DNA of 64,000 bases from Comamonadaceae bacterium (GCA_947450675.1 CANFWI010000001.1:1-64000), one strand, 5' to 3'. Counted from the first letter of the stretch, positions 18,906-28,192 are shown. The notes: a model not told the origin generated them from the letters alone. Program-made: numbers and translations.

Positions 18906-21900
18906 TGCTGGCCAGACTGATTCAATTTTCTTTGGCGCAGCGCCTCTTTGTGCTGATGGCGACCGTGATGCTGGCCGCTGCCGGCTGGTATGCCTTGCGC
19001 GGCTTGCCCATCGACGCTTTTCCAGATGTCTCGAGCACGCAGGTCAAGATCATCATGAAAGCGCCGGGCATGACACCGGAAGAGGTCGAAAGCCGCATCT
19101 CGGTTCCGATCGAAGTCGAAATGCTCGGCATTCCCAAAACCAAAATTTTGCGCTCTGTGACCAAGTACGGCTTGGTCGACGTGACGATTGACTTTGAAGA
19201 CGGCACCGACATTTATTGGGCACGTCAGCAAGTCAGCGAACGGCTGGGCGGTTTGACGGCCAGTTTGCCCGTCGGAATTTCCGGTGGCATGGCCCCGGTC
19301 ACCACGCCGCTCGGCGAAATGTACATGTTCACCGTCGAGTCCGATGCGTTGTCGCTCGCTGAGCGTCGCAGCCTGCTCGACTGGGTCATCAGGCCCGCGC
19401 TGCGCACCGTGCCGGGCGTGGCCGATGTGAACGCGTTGGGCGGCGTGGTCAGGGCTTACGAAATCGTCCCTGACCCGGTCCGCATGGCCGCCAGCGGCGT
19501 GACCATCACGCAGCTGAAAGACGCCGTCGAAGCGAACAACCGCAACGACGGCGCTGGCCGCCTGCGCGAAGGTGACGAAGTGCTGTTGGTGCGCACGGAA
19601 GGCAGCGTCAACAGCTTGGAAGACTTGCGTGCCATCGTCGTCACGGTGCAAGGTGGCTCGCCCGTCCGCTTGGGCAACTTGGCCGACGTCAGCATCGGCA
19701 CCGTCACCCGCAACGGCGTGGTGACGCAGAGCGGGCGCGGCGAAGCCGTGCAAGGTCTGGTGCTGGGATTGGCTGGTTCCAACGCCAAAAATGTGGTCGA
19801 AGGCGTGCGCCTGAAACTCGCAGAACTTCAGCCAACGTTGCCAGCTGGCGTGGTGATCAACACCTTTTATGACCGGGCCTCACTGGTCACCAAGGCGGTT
19901 CACGCGGTCACCTCGGCTCTGCTTGAAGCGACGGTGCTGGTGATCATTTTGCTGGGCTTGTTTTTGGGGAATATACGCGCCGCACTGACGGTGGCGCTGG
20001 TGCTGCCCTTGGCGGCCCTCATCACCTTCATTCTGATGAGCACCTTTGGCATGTCAGCCAACCTGATGAGCTTGGGCGGTCTGGCGATTGCCATCGGCAT
20101 GTTGGTCGATGCCGCCATCGTGGTGGTTGAAAACATCGTGCAGCGTCTGGCCACCGACCCGACCGCCAGCAAGCTGCCGCGTCTGCACATCATTTACCGC
20201 GCCGTGCGCGAAGTGGCGGTGCCCGTCACAGCGGGTATTTTGATCATCATCACGGTGTTTTTGCCGCTGCTGACCTTGCAAGGGCTGGAGGGCAAATACT
20301 TTGTGCCGGTTGCCCTGACGATTGTTTTTGCGCTGGCCGGCTCACTGGCTTTGTCGCTGACGGTCATCCCGGTGCTGGCGTCTTATTTGCTGCGCGAAGT
20401 CAAGCACGAAGACCCGTGGTTGCCACGCCAACTCTTGGCGCTGTATGAACCGGCACTTGGCTGGGCCATGCGCCAGCAGCGCACGGTGGCTGCGGCAGCG
20501 CTCGTCATGTTGCTGGCCGCCGGGGTCATTTACACCCAGGTCGGCAAGACCTTCATGCCGACCATGGACGAAGGAGACTTGATCGTCGGCATTGAAAAAC
20601 TGCCGTCCATCAGCTTGGAGCAAAGCGCTGCGCTGGACTTGAAAATTCAGCAGTCCATCATGGCGGCCATTCCCGAAGTGCATGGCATCGTGGCGCGCGC
20701 AGGCTCCGATGAAATTGGTCTCGATCCGATGGGACTGAACCAGACCGACACCTACTTGCTGCTCAAGCCGCAGAGCGAATGGCGCATGAAGTCCAAAGAA
20801 GCGCTGATGGATGAAGTGCGCAAGGTGCTCGATCCGATGCCGGGCATCCTCTACAGCTTCACACAACCGATCGAGATGCGGGTCTCAGAGATGATCATCG
20901 GTGTGCGCGGCGACTTGGCCGTCAAGATCTTTGGCCCCGACTTGGGCCAATTGAACGCCTACGCTCGCCAAATTGAAGCACTGCTGAAGACCGTGCCAGG
21001 CAACCAAGACGTCTACACCGTGCAGAACGACGGTGTGCAATACCTGAAGGTGACGGTGGATCGTTTGCAAGCGGGTCGGCTGGGTTTGAGCGTCGAAGAA
21101 ATTCAGGACGCGCTGCGCATGCAAATTGAGGGGCAACGCGCCGGCGTGGTGATTGAAGGCAATCGTCGCACGCCGATTGTCTTGCGCGGCGCTGAGAGCT
21201 TGCGCATGTCGCCGGCTGATTTTTCGGCCATGCGCATCACCAGCAAAAATGGCAATACGGTGGCCTTGGCCAGCGTGGCCAAGCTGGAGCGTGCCGCCGG
21301 CCCAGTCAAAATTGACCGGGAAATGGGCAGCCGTTACAGCGTGGTCGTGGCCAATGTCACGAACCGGGACTTGGTCGGCTTTGTCGAAGAATCGAAAGCC
21401 TTGGTCGCCCAAAAAGTCCAACTCGACACGGGTTACCGCATCAGCTGGGGCGGGCAGTTTGAAAACCAGCAACGCGCTGCGGCTCGGCTCACCGTGGTGG
21501 TGCCGGTCGCTCTTGGCTTGATTTTTGTGTTGCTGTTTTCAACCTTCCGATCAGTCCGCCAAGCGCTGCTGATTTTGAGCATCATCCCCTTTGCCTTGGT
21601 GGGCGGCATCGTCGCTTTGTGGGTCACCGGCGAATACCTGTCGGTGCCGGCGTCGGTTGGCTTCATCGCGCTGTTGGGCATCACGGTGCTCAACGGCGTG
21701 GTCTTGGTGAGCTATTTCAACCAACTGACAAGTGAAGGCTTGGCCATGATGGACGTCGTGGTGCAAGGTGCCAAGCGCCGGCTGCGGCCCGTGTTGATGA
21801 CCGCCTCCATCACAGCCTTTGGTTTGATTCCCCTGCTCTTTGCCACCGGGCCGGGGTCTGAGATTCAACGCCCGCTGGCCATCGTCGTGATTGGCGGATT

Positions 21901-21988
21901 GATCACGGCCACGGCCTTGACCTTGATGCTGCTGCCGATTTTGTATTTGCGCTTTGGCTTTGCGAAACGAAAGAATTCTGATGTCTGA
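18905..21988 (+). CDS. CusA/CzcA-family heavy-metal RND efflux pump
   Basis: Proton-driven inner-membrane RND transporter of 1027 residues from the ATG at 18905; an adjacent GTG at 18902 would add one residue. TM1 is at about 12-30 and is followed by the signature LPIDAFPDVSSTQVKI. The TM4 relay motif LAIAIGMLVDAAIVVVEN places the key Asp at 402, as in the CusA group. In the porter region SEMIIGVRGDLAVKIFGPDL aligns with the CusA/CzcA metal-path segment and keeps a methionine where CusA has one. Monovalent (Cu/Ag) or divalent metal specificity cannot be decided. The stop overlaps the DUF3240 gene by 8 bp. Confidence 0.93.
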   Translation: MLARLIQFSLAQRLFVLMATVMLAAAGWYALRGLPIDAFPDVSSTQVKIIMKAPGMTPEEVESRISVPIEVEMLGIPKTKILRSVTKYGLVDVTIDFEDGTDIYWARQQVSERLGGLTASLPVGISGGMAPVTTPLGEMYMFTVESDALSLAERRSLLDWVIRPALRTVPGVADVNALGGVVRAYEIVPDPVRMAASGVTITQLKDAVEANNRNDGAGRLREGDEVLLVRTEGSVNSLEDLRAIVVTVQGGSPVRLGNLADVSIGTVTRNGVVTQSGRGEAVQGLVLGLAGSNAKNVVEGVRLKLAELQPTLPAGVVINTFYDRASLVTKAVHAVTSALLEATVLVIILLGLFLGNIRAALTVALVLPLAALITFILMSTFGMSANLMSLGGLAIAIGMLVDAAIVVVENIVQRLATDPTASKLPRLHIIYRAVREVAVPVTAGILIIITVFLPLLTLQGLEGKYFVPVALTIVFALAGSLALSLTVIPVLASYLLREVKHEDPWLPRQLLALYEPALGWAMRQQRTVAAAALVMLLAAGVIYTQVGKTFMPTMDEGDLIVGIEKLPSISLEQSAALDLKIQQSIMAAIPEVHGIVARAGSDEIGLDPMGLNQTDTYLLLKPQSEWRMKSKEALMDEVRKVLDPMPGILYSFTQPIEMRVSEMIIGVRGDLAVKIFGPDLGQLNAYARQIEALLKTVPGNQDVYTVQNDGVQYLKVTVDRLQAGRLGLSVEEIQDALRMQIEGQRAGVVIEGNRRTPIVLRGAESLRMSPADFSAMRITSKNGNTVALASVAKLERAAGPVKIDREMGSRYSVVVANVTNRDLVGFVEESKALVAQKVQLDTGYRISWGGQFENQQRAAARLTVVVPVALGLIFVLLFSTFRSVRQALLILSIIPFALVGGIVALWVTGEYLSVPASVGFIALLGITVLNGVVLVSYFNQLTSEGLAMMDVVVQGAKRRLRPVLMTASITAFGLIPLLFATGPGSEIQRPLAIVVIGGLITATALTLMLLPILYLRFGFAKRKNSDV

Positions 21989-22283
21989 TCTGTGCCTGAC
22001 TTTGCTGTGCCCACCGGCCGTCGAAGAAAAACTGCTCGACTTGCTGCTCATGTCGCCTAGCGCCAACGTCTTCACCAGCGCGCCCACAGCTGCGCATGGT
22101 TTAACGTTTAACAATTTGAACCAGACCGAGCAAGTGCTTGGCCGTGGCTTTGCGACTCAGGTGCAAGTCATCATTTCTAACGCTGATAAACCAGCATTGC
22201 TGGAAGCCATCCAATCGCAATTGGCGGGTGCAGGTTTGCGTTACTGGATAACGCCGGTTGTAGAGGCGGGAGACATCGCATGA
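21981..22283 (+). CDS. DUF3240 family protein
   Basis: A 100-residue protein beginning MSDLCLTLLCPPAVEEKLLDLL; the start at 21981 overlaps the pump stop by 8 bp. The pattern resembles the DUF3240 family, small PII/CutA-like ferredoxin-fold proteins found beside CzcA/CusA-type pumps. No signal peptide is seen, so it is probably cytoplasmic, where a PII-like trimer could sense metal or modulate the pump; this is inference. Its stop overlaps the TolC-like gene start (ATGA), so it is coupled on both sides. Confidence 0.75.
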   Translation: MSDLCLTLLCPPAVEEKLLDLLLMSPSANVFTSAPTAAHGLTFNNLNQTEQVLGRGFATQVQVIISNADKPALLEAIQSQLAGAGLRYWITPVVEAGDIA

Positions 22284-23518
22284 TGATTCGACATCTCGTG
22301 GTCTGTTTGCTAACCGTGGCCGGGCCGGTTTACGCCTTGCAAGCGCCCACCGTTACCGGGCTGCTGCCGACTGAGTTAGCGCGCCCGCTGCTGGAGCAAG
22401 ACCCTCGCGTCGCTGCCGCCCGAGCCGGGTTGGCGGTCGCCCGGCAAGAGTCCAATATCCTCGAGCTCTCACCCTACGAATGGACAGCCAAAGCGTTTGG
22501 TCAACGTCGATCCCTCGACACGGGTACGCAATACCGTGAGTGGAATGTCGGTGTCGAACGCGCGATCCGGCTGCCGGGCAAGCGCACGGCTGACCTGACG
22601 ATGGGCAAAGCCACGATCGAGGAATCTGAGGCGCGCTTTGGCGAAGCCATGCACGAGTCAGCTAAAGACCTGCTGTCGCTCTGGATCGATTGGCTGGCGT
22701 CCGAACGTGGGCGTGAGTTGGCTGCGGCTAATTTGCAGGCCGTTCAAGACAACGTGATGGCCGTTGACCAACGCAGCCGGGCCGGTGATGCATCCCGGCT
22801 CGATCTGAATCTGGCCAACGCCGAATTGGCTGAGCAAAAACGCCAAAACAACGATGCGCAGACACAAGCTGCCGCCGCATGGGCGCGCATCTCCGGTCGA
22901 TTCCCAGGCATCCAGCCACTGCGCATCGCCCTGCCTTCTCCGTTGCTGATGGCGGAAGACGTTAGCCCGTGGCGTCAGCGGATCATGGCTGAAAGCGACG
23001 TGCTCAAACTCGCGCAGACACAGCTGCGCATGGCACAAGCGCAAGCCGAGCATGCCAGCGCCAGTCGATACGCCGATCCGACCTTGGGCGTCTACAGCAC
23101 CTCTGAGGTGGGCGGTCGTGAACGGCTGATGGGTGTCAGCATCAGCATCCCTTTGTTGGGCGGCTTGCGCGACTCACGCAGCGCCAAAGCCGCCGCCGCA
23201 GTTGAAGTGGCCCGTCAAACCGTGGAGCTCACCCAACGCGAGCTGGAAACTGAGATTGCGACCGCCTTTGTGACGGCTCGCGGTTTGTATGAAAGCCTTC
23301 AAATGGCCAAGGAGGGCGCACGTGCTATGCAAGACAACGCCAAGCTGGTGCAGCGCGCTTATGCCTTGGGCGAAGGGGATCTGCAATCCTTGCTCTTGGC
23401 CCGGCGTCAAGCCACGGCGGCAGAAAACAGCGCCCTGCAAGCCCAAGTCAGCGCCTTAAAAGCCTATTACGGTCTGCTCACAGACGCCCACTTCATCTGG
23501 GATCTGGAGCACGATTAA
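22280..23518 (+). CDS. TolC family outer-membrane efflux protein
   Basis: A 412-residue outer-membrane factor with a signal peptide (1-19, ending PVYA) and two OEP-type repeats rich in long helices (for example ARQESNILELSPYEWTAKA and VEVARQTVELTQRELETEIA). It would complete the tripartite pump with the adaptor and RND protein. It is last in the operon, after DUF3240, whereas czcCBA/cusCBA operons place the outer-membrane gene first. It lacks a lipobox cysteine near the cleavage site. It ends in a 15-bp palindrome shared with the convergent acyl-CoA synthetase gene. Confidence 0.92.
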   Translation: MMIRHLVVCLLTVAGPVYALQAPTVTGLLPTELARPLLEQDPRVAAARAGLAVARQESNILELSPYEWTAKAFGQRRSLDTGTQYREWNVGVERAIRLPGKRTADLTMGKATIEESEARFGEAMHESAKDLLSLWIDWLASERGRELAAANLQAVQDNVMAVDQRSRAGDASRLDLNLANAELAEQKRQNNDAQTQAAAAWARISGRFPGIQPLRIALPSPLLMAEDVSPWRQRIMAESDVLKLAQTQLRMAQAQAEHASASRYADPTLGVYSTSEVGGRERLMGVSISIPLLGGLRDSRSAKAAAAVEVARQTVELTQRELETEIATAFVTARGLYESLQMAKEGARAMQDNAKLVQRAYALGEGDLQSLLLARRQATAAENSALQAQVSALKAYYGLLTDAHFIWDLEHD

Positions 23519-23530
23519 ACCGACGGTTTA
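23516..23530. terminator. Palindrome containing both convergent stop codons
   Basis: TAAACCG-A-CGGTTTA is perfectly symmetrical. Its left end is the TAA of the TolC-like gene and its right end is the TAA (minus strand) of the acyl-CoA synthetase. As RNA it could fold as a 5-bp stem with a 5-nt loop, too weak for a classical intrinsic terminator. A bidirectional end element is possible. Confidence 0.3.
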
Positions 23531-25153
23531 ACTCGGCAGCTTGTAGTCCTTCAGCACGTCGCGCAGCCGGGTTTTGAGCATCTTGCCGGTGGCGCCCATC
23601 GGGATCGCATCAACAAACACTACATCGTCTGGGATCTGCCACTTGGCGGTTTTGCCGTCGTAAAAGCGCAGCAGTTCTTCACGGCTGACCTCGGCCCCCG
23701 GTTTTTTGACCACCGCGATGATCGGGCGCTCGTCCCATTTGGGGTGCGCCACACCGATGCAGGCGGCCATGGCCACGGCCGGGTGTGCCACGGCGATATT
23801 TTCAATGTCGATCGAGCTGATCCACTCGCCGCCAGACTTGATCACGTCCTTGCTGCGGTCGGTGATTTGCATGTAGCCGTCGGCGTCAATGGTGGCGACG
23901 TCGCCAGTCGGAAACCAGCCGTCGACCAACGGCGATGCGCCCTCACCTTTGTAATAGTCCTTCACAATCCACGGCCCTTTGACCTGCAGGTCACCGTAGG
24001 TTTTGCCGTCCCACGGCAGCTCCGCGCCATGGGCGTCGACAATTTTCATGTCGACGCCGAAAATCGCCCGGCCTTGCTTCAGACGAATCTTCATTTTGTC
24101 TTCTGCTGGCAAGCCTTGGTGTTTGTTCTTCAGGCTGCACAGCGTTCCCAGTGGGCTCATCTCGGTCATGCCCCAAGCGTGCAAGACCTCCACGCCGTAG
24201 TCGTCATTGAAGGCGGTGATCATCGCCGGTGGGCAGGCTGAACCGCCAATCACCGTGCGCTTCAAGCTGGAGAAATGCAGGCCTGCCGGCTTCATGTGGG
24301 TCAGCAACATTTGCCAAACCGTCGGCACACCGGCCGCATAGGTCACCTGCTCAGCTTCAATCAATTCATAAATAGATTTGCCGTCCAGCGCCGGGCCTGG
24401 GAACACCAGTTTGGCTCCGGTGAGCGAGGCGGAGTACGGAATACCCCAAGCGTTGACATGAAACATCGGCACCACGGGCAACACAGAGTCGCCCGCCGAC
24501 AAGCTCATGACGTCGGGCAAGGCCGCGGCGTAAGCGTGCAAAGTGGTGGAGCGGTGGCTGTACAGCGCGGCTTTGGGGTGGCCGGTGGTGCCGCTGGTGT
24601 AGCACATGCTGGAAGCCGAGTTTTCGTCAAACGTCGGCCAACGGTACGTTTGAGGGTGCGGCGCGATCCAAGCTTCGTAACTGATGAGTCCAGGAATGCC
24701 GCTGTCAGCAGGCAGTTTCTCGGCATCACACAGCGCGACGTATTGGCGAATGGTTTTGCACTGGCGGTGAACGGCTTGCACCAAGGGCAAAAAACTCATG
24801 TCAAAACACAACACTTGGTCCTCGGCGTGGTTGGCAATCCAAGCGATCTGGTCCGGGTGCAAACGGGGATTGATGGTGTGCAGCACGCGGCCCGAACCGC
24901 TGACGCCGTAGTACAGCTCGAAGTGGCGGTAGCCGTTCCAGGCCAGCGTGGCGACCCGGTCGCTGAACTGCAGCGCCATGCCGTCAAGCGCATGGGCCAC
25001 CTGACGTGAGCGCTGTGCGGCGTCCTTGTAGGTGTAGCGGTGAATATCGCCCTCGACCCGCCTTGAGACGATTTCGACGTCGGCGTGATGGCGTTCGGCA
25101 AAATCGATCAGGTTAGAAATCAACAGCGGTTGGTCTTGCATTAAGCCGAGCAT
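23528..25153 (-). CDS. Fatty-acyl-CoA synthetase (AMP-binding family)
   Basis: Activates fatty acids to acyl-CoA via an acyl-adenylate, feeding the beta-oxidation operon nearby. From the ATG at 25153 (MLGLMQDQPLL) it has 541 residues, matching medium/long-chain synthetases of the AlkK type; the 47-residue upstream extension is rejected because AGAGGA precedes this ATG. Motifs: P-loop YTSGTTGHPKA (about 183-193), LHAWGMTEMSP, GWFPTGDVATID and the C-terminal lysine motif GATGKMLKTRLRD. No membrane segment is seen. Chain-length preference cannot be inferred. It is divergent from selO. Confidence 0.94.
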   Translation of the reverse strand: MLGLMQDQPLLISNLIDFAERHHADVEIVSRRVEGDIHRYTYKDAAQRSRQVAHALDGMALQFSDRVATLAWNGYRHFELYYGVSGSGRVLHTINPRLHPDQIAWIANHAEDQVLCFDMSFLPLVQAVHRQCKTIRQYVALCDAEKLPADSGIPGLISYEAWIAPHPQTYRWPTFDENSASSMCYTSGTTGHPKAALYSHRSTTLHAYAAALPDVMSLSAGDSVLPVVPMFHVNAWGIPYSASLTGAKLVFPGPALDGKSIYELIEAEQVTYAAGVPTVWQMLLTHMKPAGLHFSSLKRTVIGGSACPPAMITAFNDDYGVEVLHAWGMTEMSPLGTLCSLKNKHQGLPAEDKMKIRLKQGRAIFGVDMKIVDAHGAELPWDGKTYGDLQVKGPWIVKDYYKGEGASPLVDGWFPTGDVATIDADGYMQITDRSKDVIKSGGEWISSIDIENIAVAHPAVAMAACIGVAHPKWDERPIIAVVKKPGAEVSREELLRFYDGKTAKWQIPDDVVFVDAIPMGATGKMLKTRLRDVLKDYKLPS

Positions 25154-25213
25154 CTTGAAGCGTCCTCTTGTCTTTTTTCGCATGATTGCGTTCTGAGCTT
25201 GTACCACTGAGAT

Positions 25214-25268
25214 CGCCTCAACTGACCCGTCCATTGATACGGGATTGCCCGTACTTGAGGCGTTTTTT
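25214..25268 (+). promoter_or_regulatory. Nested hairpins with T6 tract upstream of selO
   Basis: CGCCTCAA (25214-25221) pairs perfectly with TTGAGGCG (25255-25262), immediately followed by six T (25263-25268). Inside it, TACGGG-ATTG-CCCGTA (25238-25253) forms a 6-bp hairpin that competes with CCCGT (25226-25230) pairing to ACGGG (25239-25243). GGCG (25259-25262) can also pair with CGCC (25269-25272). On the plus strand this reads as a terminator with alternative folds, 24 nt before the selO ATG: either an attenuator or an insulating terminator. Confidence 0.5.
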
Positions 25269-25280
25269 CGCCCTATCAGA

Positions 25281-25286
25281 GACAAT
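25281..25286 (+). promoter_or_regulatory. -10-like box six bases before the selO ATG
   Basis: GACAAT ends 6 nt before the ATG at 25293, the spacing at which transcription would begin on the A of ATG. No Shine-Dalgarno sequence is present. No good -35 at 16-18 bp is seen (TTGAGG is 20 bp upstream). It is one of several similar sites in the window. Confidence 0.3.
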
Positions 25287-25292
25287 CTGCAC

Positions 25293-26774
25293 ATGACTTT
25301 ACCCCCGACTCCGACCGCTGCCCTGCTCTGGCGAAACCGCTACGCCCGGCTGGGCAGTGATTTCTCGACACCGCAACCGCTGCGGCCACTCAGCGCCCCG
25401 TACTGGGTCAGCCGCAATGCAGCCTTGGCACGCGAACTGGGACTTGATGCGTCGTGGCTGGCTTCGCAAGAAGCGCTGGAAACCTTCACCGGCAACCGCG
25501 TGTTGCCGGGCACCGAGCCCTTGGCCAGCGTTTACAGCGGGCACCAGTTTGGTCAATGGGCCGGACAACTGGGCGACGGTCGGGCCACGCTGCTGGGGGA
25601 GTTGCAAACGCCGAATGGCGGCATGGAGCTGCAGCTCAAGGGAGCGGGCCTGACGCCCTACTCGCGTGGCGGCGATGGTCGTGCGGTGCTGCGCAGCTCG
25701 ATCCGCGAATACCTCTGCTCCGAAGCCATGCACGGCTTGGGCATTCCGACCACGCGCGCCCTGTGCATCACCGGCTCTGACGACCGCGTGCGCCGCGAAG
25801 AAATTGAAACCGCTGCGGTGGTGGCGCGTACATCGCCAAGCTTCATCCGCTTCGGGCACTTCGAACATTTCAGCCACGCCAATCGACACGCCGAACTCAA
25901 GACGCTGGCTGACTTTGTCATCGAGCACCATTACCCCGCCTGCCGAGATGCCGCCCAGCCTTATGCAGCCTTACTCCAAGCCGTCAGTGAACGCACGGCC
26001 GAGCTGATGGCTGCGTGGCAAGCGGTGGGCTTTTGCCATGGCGTGATGAACACCGACAACATGAGCATCCTCGGGCTGACGATAGACTACGGCCCGTTCC
26101 AGTTTTTGGACACCTTCGACCCCGGCCATGTTTGCAACCATTCGGACAACAAAGGGCGCTACGCCTACAACAAGCAACCGAACATCGCTTACTGGAATCT
26201 TTTTTGTTTGGGTCAGGCGCTGCTGCCCTTGATTGAAGAGCAAGAGCACGCCTTGGCAGCGCTGGAATCGTACAAAACCGTGTTTCCGAATGCCTTGGAA
26301 AAACGCATGCGCGCCAAGCTCGGCCTGACCGACAACGCCGCTCAAAATGAAGACAAAGCATTGATTGACAGCACGCTCAAATTACTGGCGGCGCATCAGA
26401 TCGATCACACCATTTTTTGGCGCCGGTTGTGCGATTTTTCAACGCCGACAGGACGCGAGTCTGTGCGTGACCTCTTTTTAGACCGTGCGGCTTTTGAAGC
26501 TTGGGCCGCGCCCTACACAGCTCGTCTTGACCAGCAAGACACGCATGCCAGCAACGCACTGATGCGCAAGATCAACCCGAAGTACATTTTGCGCAACCAT
26601 CTGGGCGAACAGGCTATTCGCGCCGCTGGCGTTCAAGACTATTCAGAAGTTGAGAAACTGCTGCACGTGCTTCAATCCCCGTTTGACGAGCACGAAGACA
26701 TCGCGGGCCACCAAGCCTTGGCTGACTTTCCACCCGATTGGGCCGCTGGTATTGAGATCAGTTGCAGTTCGTAA
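25293..26774 (+). CDS. selO: Protein adenylyltransferase SelO (YdiU)
   Basis: A pseudokinase-fold enzyme that transfers AMP from ATP to Ser/Thr/Tyr of target proteins and is linked to oxidative-stress responses. The chosen ATG at 25293 gives 493 residues (E. coli SelO 478); a start 16 codons upstream is possible but less likely. Motifs: [48 protein letters not shown], the catalytic-region [10 protein letters not shown] and DYGPFQFLD. It ends in SCSS without the C-terminal Cys-rich or Sec motif of eukaryotic SelO. It is followed 24 bp later by msrB, another redox-repair gene. Confidence 0.95.
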   Translation: MTLPPTPTAALLWRNRYARLGSDFSTPQPLRPLSAPYWVSRNAALARELGLDASWLASQEALETFTGNRVLPGTEPLASVYSGHQFGQWAGQLGDGRATLLGELQTPNGGMELQLKGAGLTPYSRGGDGRAVLRSSIREYLCSEAMHGLGIPTTRALCITGSDDRVRREEIETAAVVARTSPSFIRFGHFEHFSHANRHAELKTLADFVIEHHYPACRDAAQPYAALLQAVSERTAELMAAWQAVGFCHGVMNTDNMSILGLTIDYGPFQFLDTFDPGHVCNHSDNKGRYAYNKQPNIAYWNLFCLGQALLPLIEEQEHALAALESYKTVFPNALEKRMRAKLGLTDNAAQNEDKALIDSTLKLLAAHQIDHTIFWRRLCDFSTPTGRESVRDLFLDRAAFEAWAAPYTARLDQQDTHASNALMRKINPKYILRNHLGEQAIRAAGVQDYSEVEKLLHVLQSPFDEHEDIAGHQALADFPPDWAAGIEISCSS

Positions 26775-26798
26775 AATAACTTTCAAAGAGGAATTCGC

Positions 26799-27209
26799 AT
26801 GACCTACAAAATCGAAAAAACAGAAGCCGAATGGAAGGCTTTGTTAGCCGAAAAAGGCGCAGAACCTGCTGCTTTTGACATCACCCGGCACGAGTCGACA
26901 GAGCGCGCCTTCACCGGCAAGTACGAAGGTAACAAGGCCGCTGGCACTTACGCTTGCATTTGCTGCGGCAAGCCGCTGTTTGACGCCGCCACCAAATACG
27001 AATCAGGCTCTGGCTGGCCCAGCTACTTCGCACCGCTGGACGGCGACGCCGTTGAAACCAAAGTCGATCGCTCACTCTTTGGCGAGCGGGTAGAGGCGCA
27101 CTGCCCGGATTGCGGGTCTCATCTTGGCCATGTGTTTGAAGACGGTCCGGCACCGACCGGACTGCGTTATTGCATGAACTCCGCTTCACTGGACTTCACG
27201 CCGAAGTGA
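26799..27209 (+). CDS. msrB: Peptide-methionine (R)-S-oxide reductase MsrB
   Basis: Reduces methionine-R-sulfoxide in proteins. The 136-residue protein has the two zinc CxxC pairs (C53/C56 and C102/C105), the SGSGWPSYF block and the catalytic cysteine C125 in RYCMNSASL. It has no signal peptide, so it is cytoplasmic. A strong ribosome site (AAAGAGGAATT) precedes the ATG. It follows selO on the same strand, which suggests a small oxidative-damage unit. Confidence 0.97.
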   Translation: MTYKIEKTEAEWKALLAEKGAEPAAFDITRHESTERAFTGKYEGNKAAGTYACICCGKPLFDAATKYESGSGWPSYFAPLDGDAVETKVDRSLFGERVEAHCPDCGSHLGHVFEDGPAPTGLRYCMNSASLDFTPK

Positions 27210-27266
27210 GGACTTGGGGGTGAAAAAACTTTACCCCGCCATGCCCATCCATTCACCGTCGACAGC

Positions 27267-27272
27267 CATAAT
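27267..27272 (+). promoter_or_regulatory. -10-like box six bases before the yciB ATG
   Basis: CATAAT ends exactly 6 nt before the yciB ATG (27279) and there is no Shine-Dalgarno sequence. A matching -35 element is not evident. It fits the possible leaderless pattern seen at map, dapC and selO. Confidence 0.3.
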
Positions 27273-27278
27273 CACGCC

Positions 27279-27905
27279 ATGAAAATTTTGTTCGACTTTT
27301 TGCCGATTGCCCTGTTCTTCGGCATGTTCAAGTACGCTGAGGGCAACCGTGACTGGGCCGCTGGCGTGGCGACCGACTGGCTCGGCTTCATGGTCGCGGG
27401 CGGCATGGTCGGCCCGGCCGAAGCGCCGGTGCTGTTGGCCACGGTGGTGGTCATTGCCGCCACCATGCTGCAAATTCTTTGGCTCAAAATAGCCGGCAAA
27501 AAAGTTGACACCATGCTGTGGGTCAGCCTCGGGCTGGTCACTTTGCTGGGTGGCGCGACGATTTATTTCCACAGCGAGAGCTTCATCAAATGGAAGCCAA
27601 CCGTTCTGTATTGGGTCATGGGCGGGGCCTTGCTGATTGGCCAACTGGTCTTTAAAAAGAACGGCATCCAAAAATTGATGGGGGCACAAATGAGTCTGCC
27701 CGATGCCATCTGGCAACGCGTCAACTTGAGTTGGGTCGCTTTCTTTGCCGTGATGGGCGTCATCAATCTGTGGGTGGCGTTCAATTTCTCGACCAGCGCT
27801 TGGGTTAACTTCAAGCTCTTTGGTGGCATTGGTCTGATGTTTGCCTTTGTGGCCTTGCAGGCGGTGTACCTGAACAAATACATCAAACCGGATTCAGCCC
27901 CATGA
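27279..27905 (+). CDS. yciB: Inner-membrane-spanning protein YciB (septation protein A)
   Basis: A 208-residue polytopic inner-membrane protein of the YciB/IspZ family, with about five to six hydrophobic segments. It begins with the characteristic KILFDFLPIALFF and ends with a short cytoplasmic tail. E. coli YciB interacts with cell-elongation and division proteins and affects envelope integrity; Shigella IspZ is needed for septation. Its stop overlaps the bolA start (ATGA), and a yciB-bolA-PPIase order is common in betaproteobacteria. Confidence 0.95.
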   Translation: MKILFDFLPIALFFGMFKYAEGNRDWAAGVATDWLGFMVAGGMVGPAEAPVLLATVVVIAATMLQILWLKIAGKKVDTMLWVSLGLVTLLGGATIYFHSESFIKWKPTVLYWVMGGALLIGQLVFKKNGIQKLMGAQMSLPDAIWQRVNLSWVAFFAVMGVINLWVAFNFSTSAWVNFKLFGGIGLMFAFVALQAVYLNKYIKPDSAP

Positions 27906-28186
27906 GCGCCGCACCATCGCTGCCAACAGTCGCCGCCATCAAAGCTCAGCTGCGCGCTGATTTGCAGCCCACCGAGTTGCAAGTCATTGACGAAAGCGCA
28001 GCCCATGCGGGCCACATAGGTGCCAACGCGGAAGGTTACGGCACCCATTTCCGCGTCCGCATAGCCAGCGGGCTTTTTGCGGGCAAGAATCGCGTTTCCA
28101 GGCACCGGCTTGTGTATGATTCATTGCAAAATTTCATAGACCAAGGACTACACGCTTTGGCCATAGAGATCATCGACAAACCCTGA
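27902..28186 (+). CDS. BolA family protein
   Basis: A 94-residue BolA-fold protein. The core (about 14-90) includes SAAHAGHIGANAEGYGTHFRV, where family members have the loop that with a monothiol glutaredoxin coordinates a [2Fe-2S] cluster, and the helix-turn-helix-like RVSRHRLVYDSLQ. BolA proteins act in iron-sulfur trafficking and morphology control. Start ATG overlaps the yciB stop by 4 bp. A 9-bp perfect hairpin follows the stop. Confidence 0.93.
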   Translation: MSAAPSLPTVAAIKAQLRADLQPTELQVIDESAAHAGHIGANAEGYGTHFRVRIASGLFAGKNRVSRHRLVYDSLQNFIDQGLHALAIEIIDKP

Positions 28187-28192
28187 TTCACC

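Noticed and set aside
18815-19753. 312-codon minus-strand frame inside the RND pump gene
   Set aside because: His/Asp/Gln-rich shadow of a well supported pump; no ribosome site.
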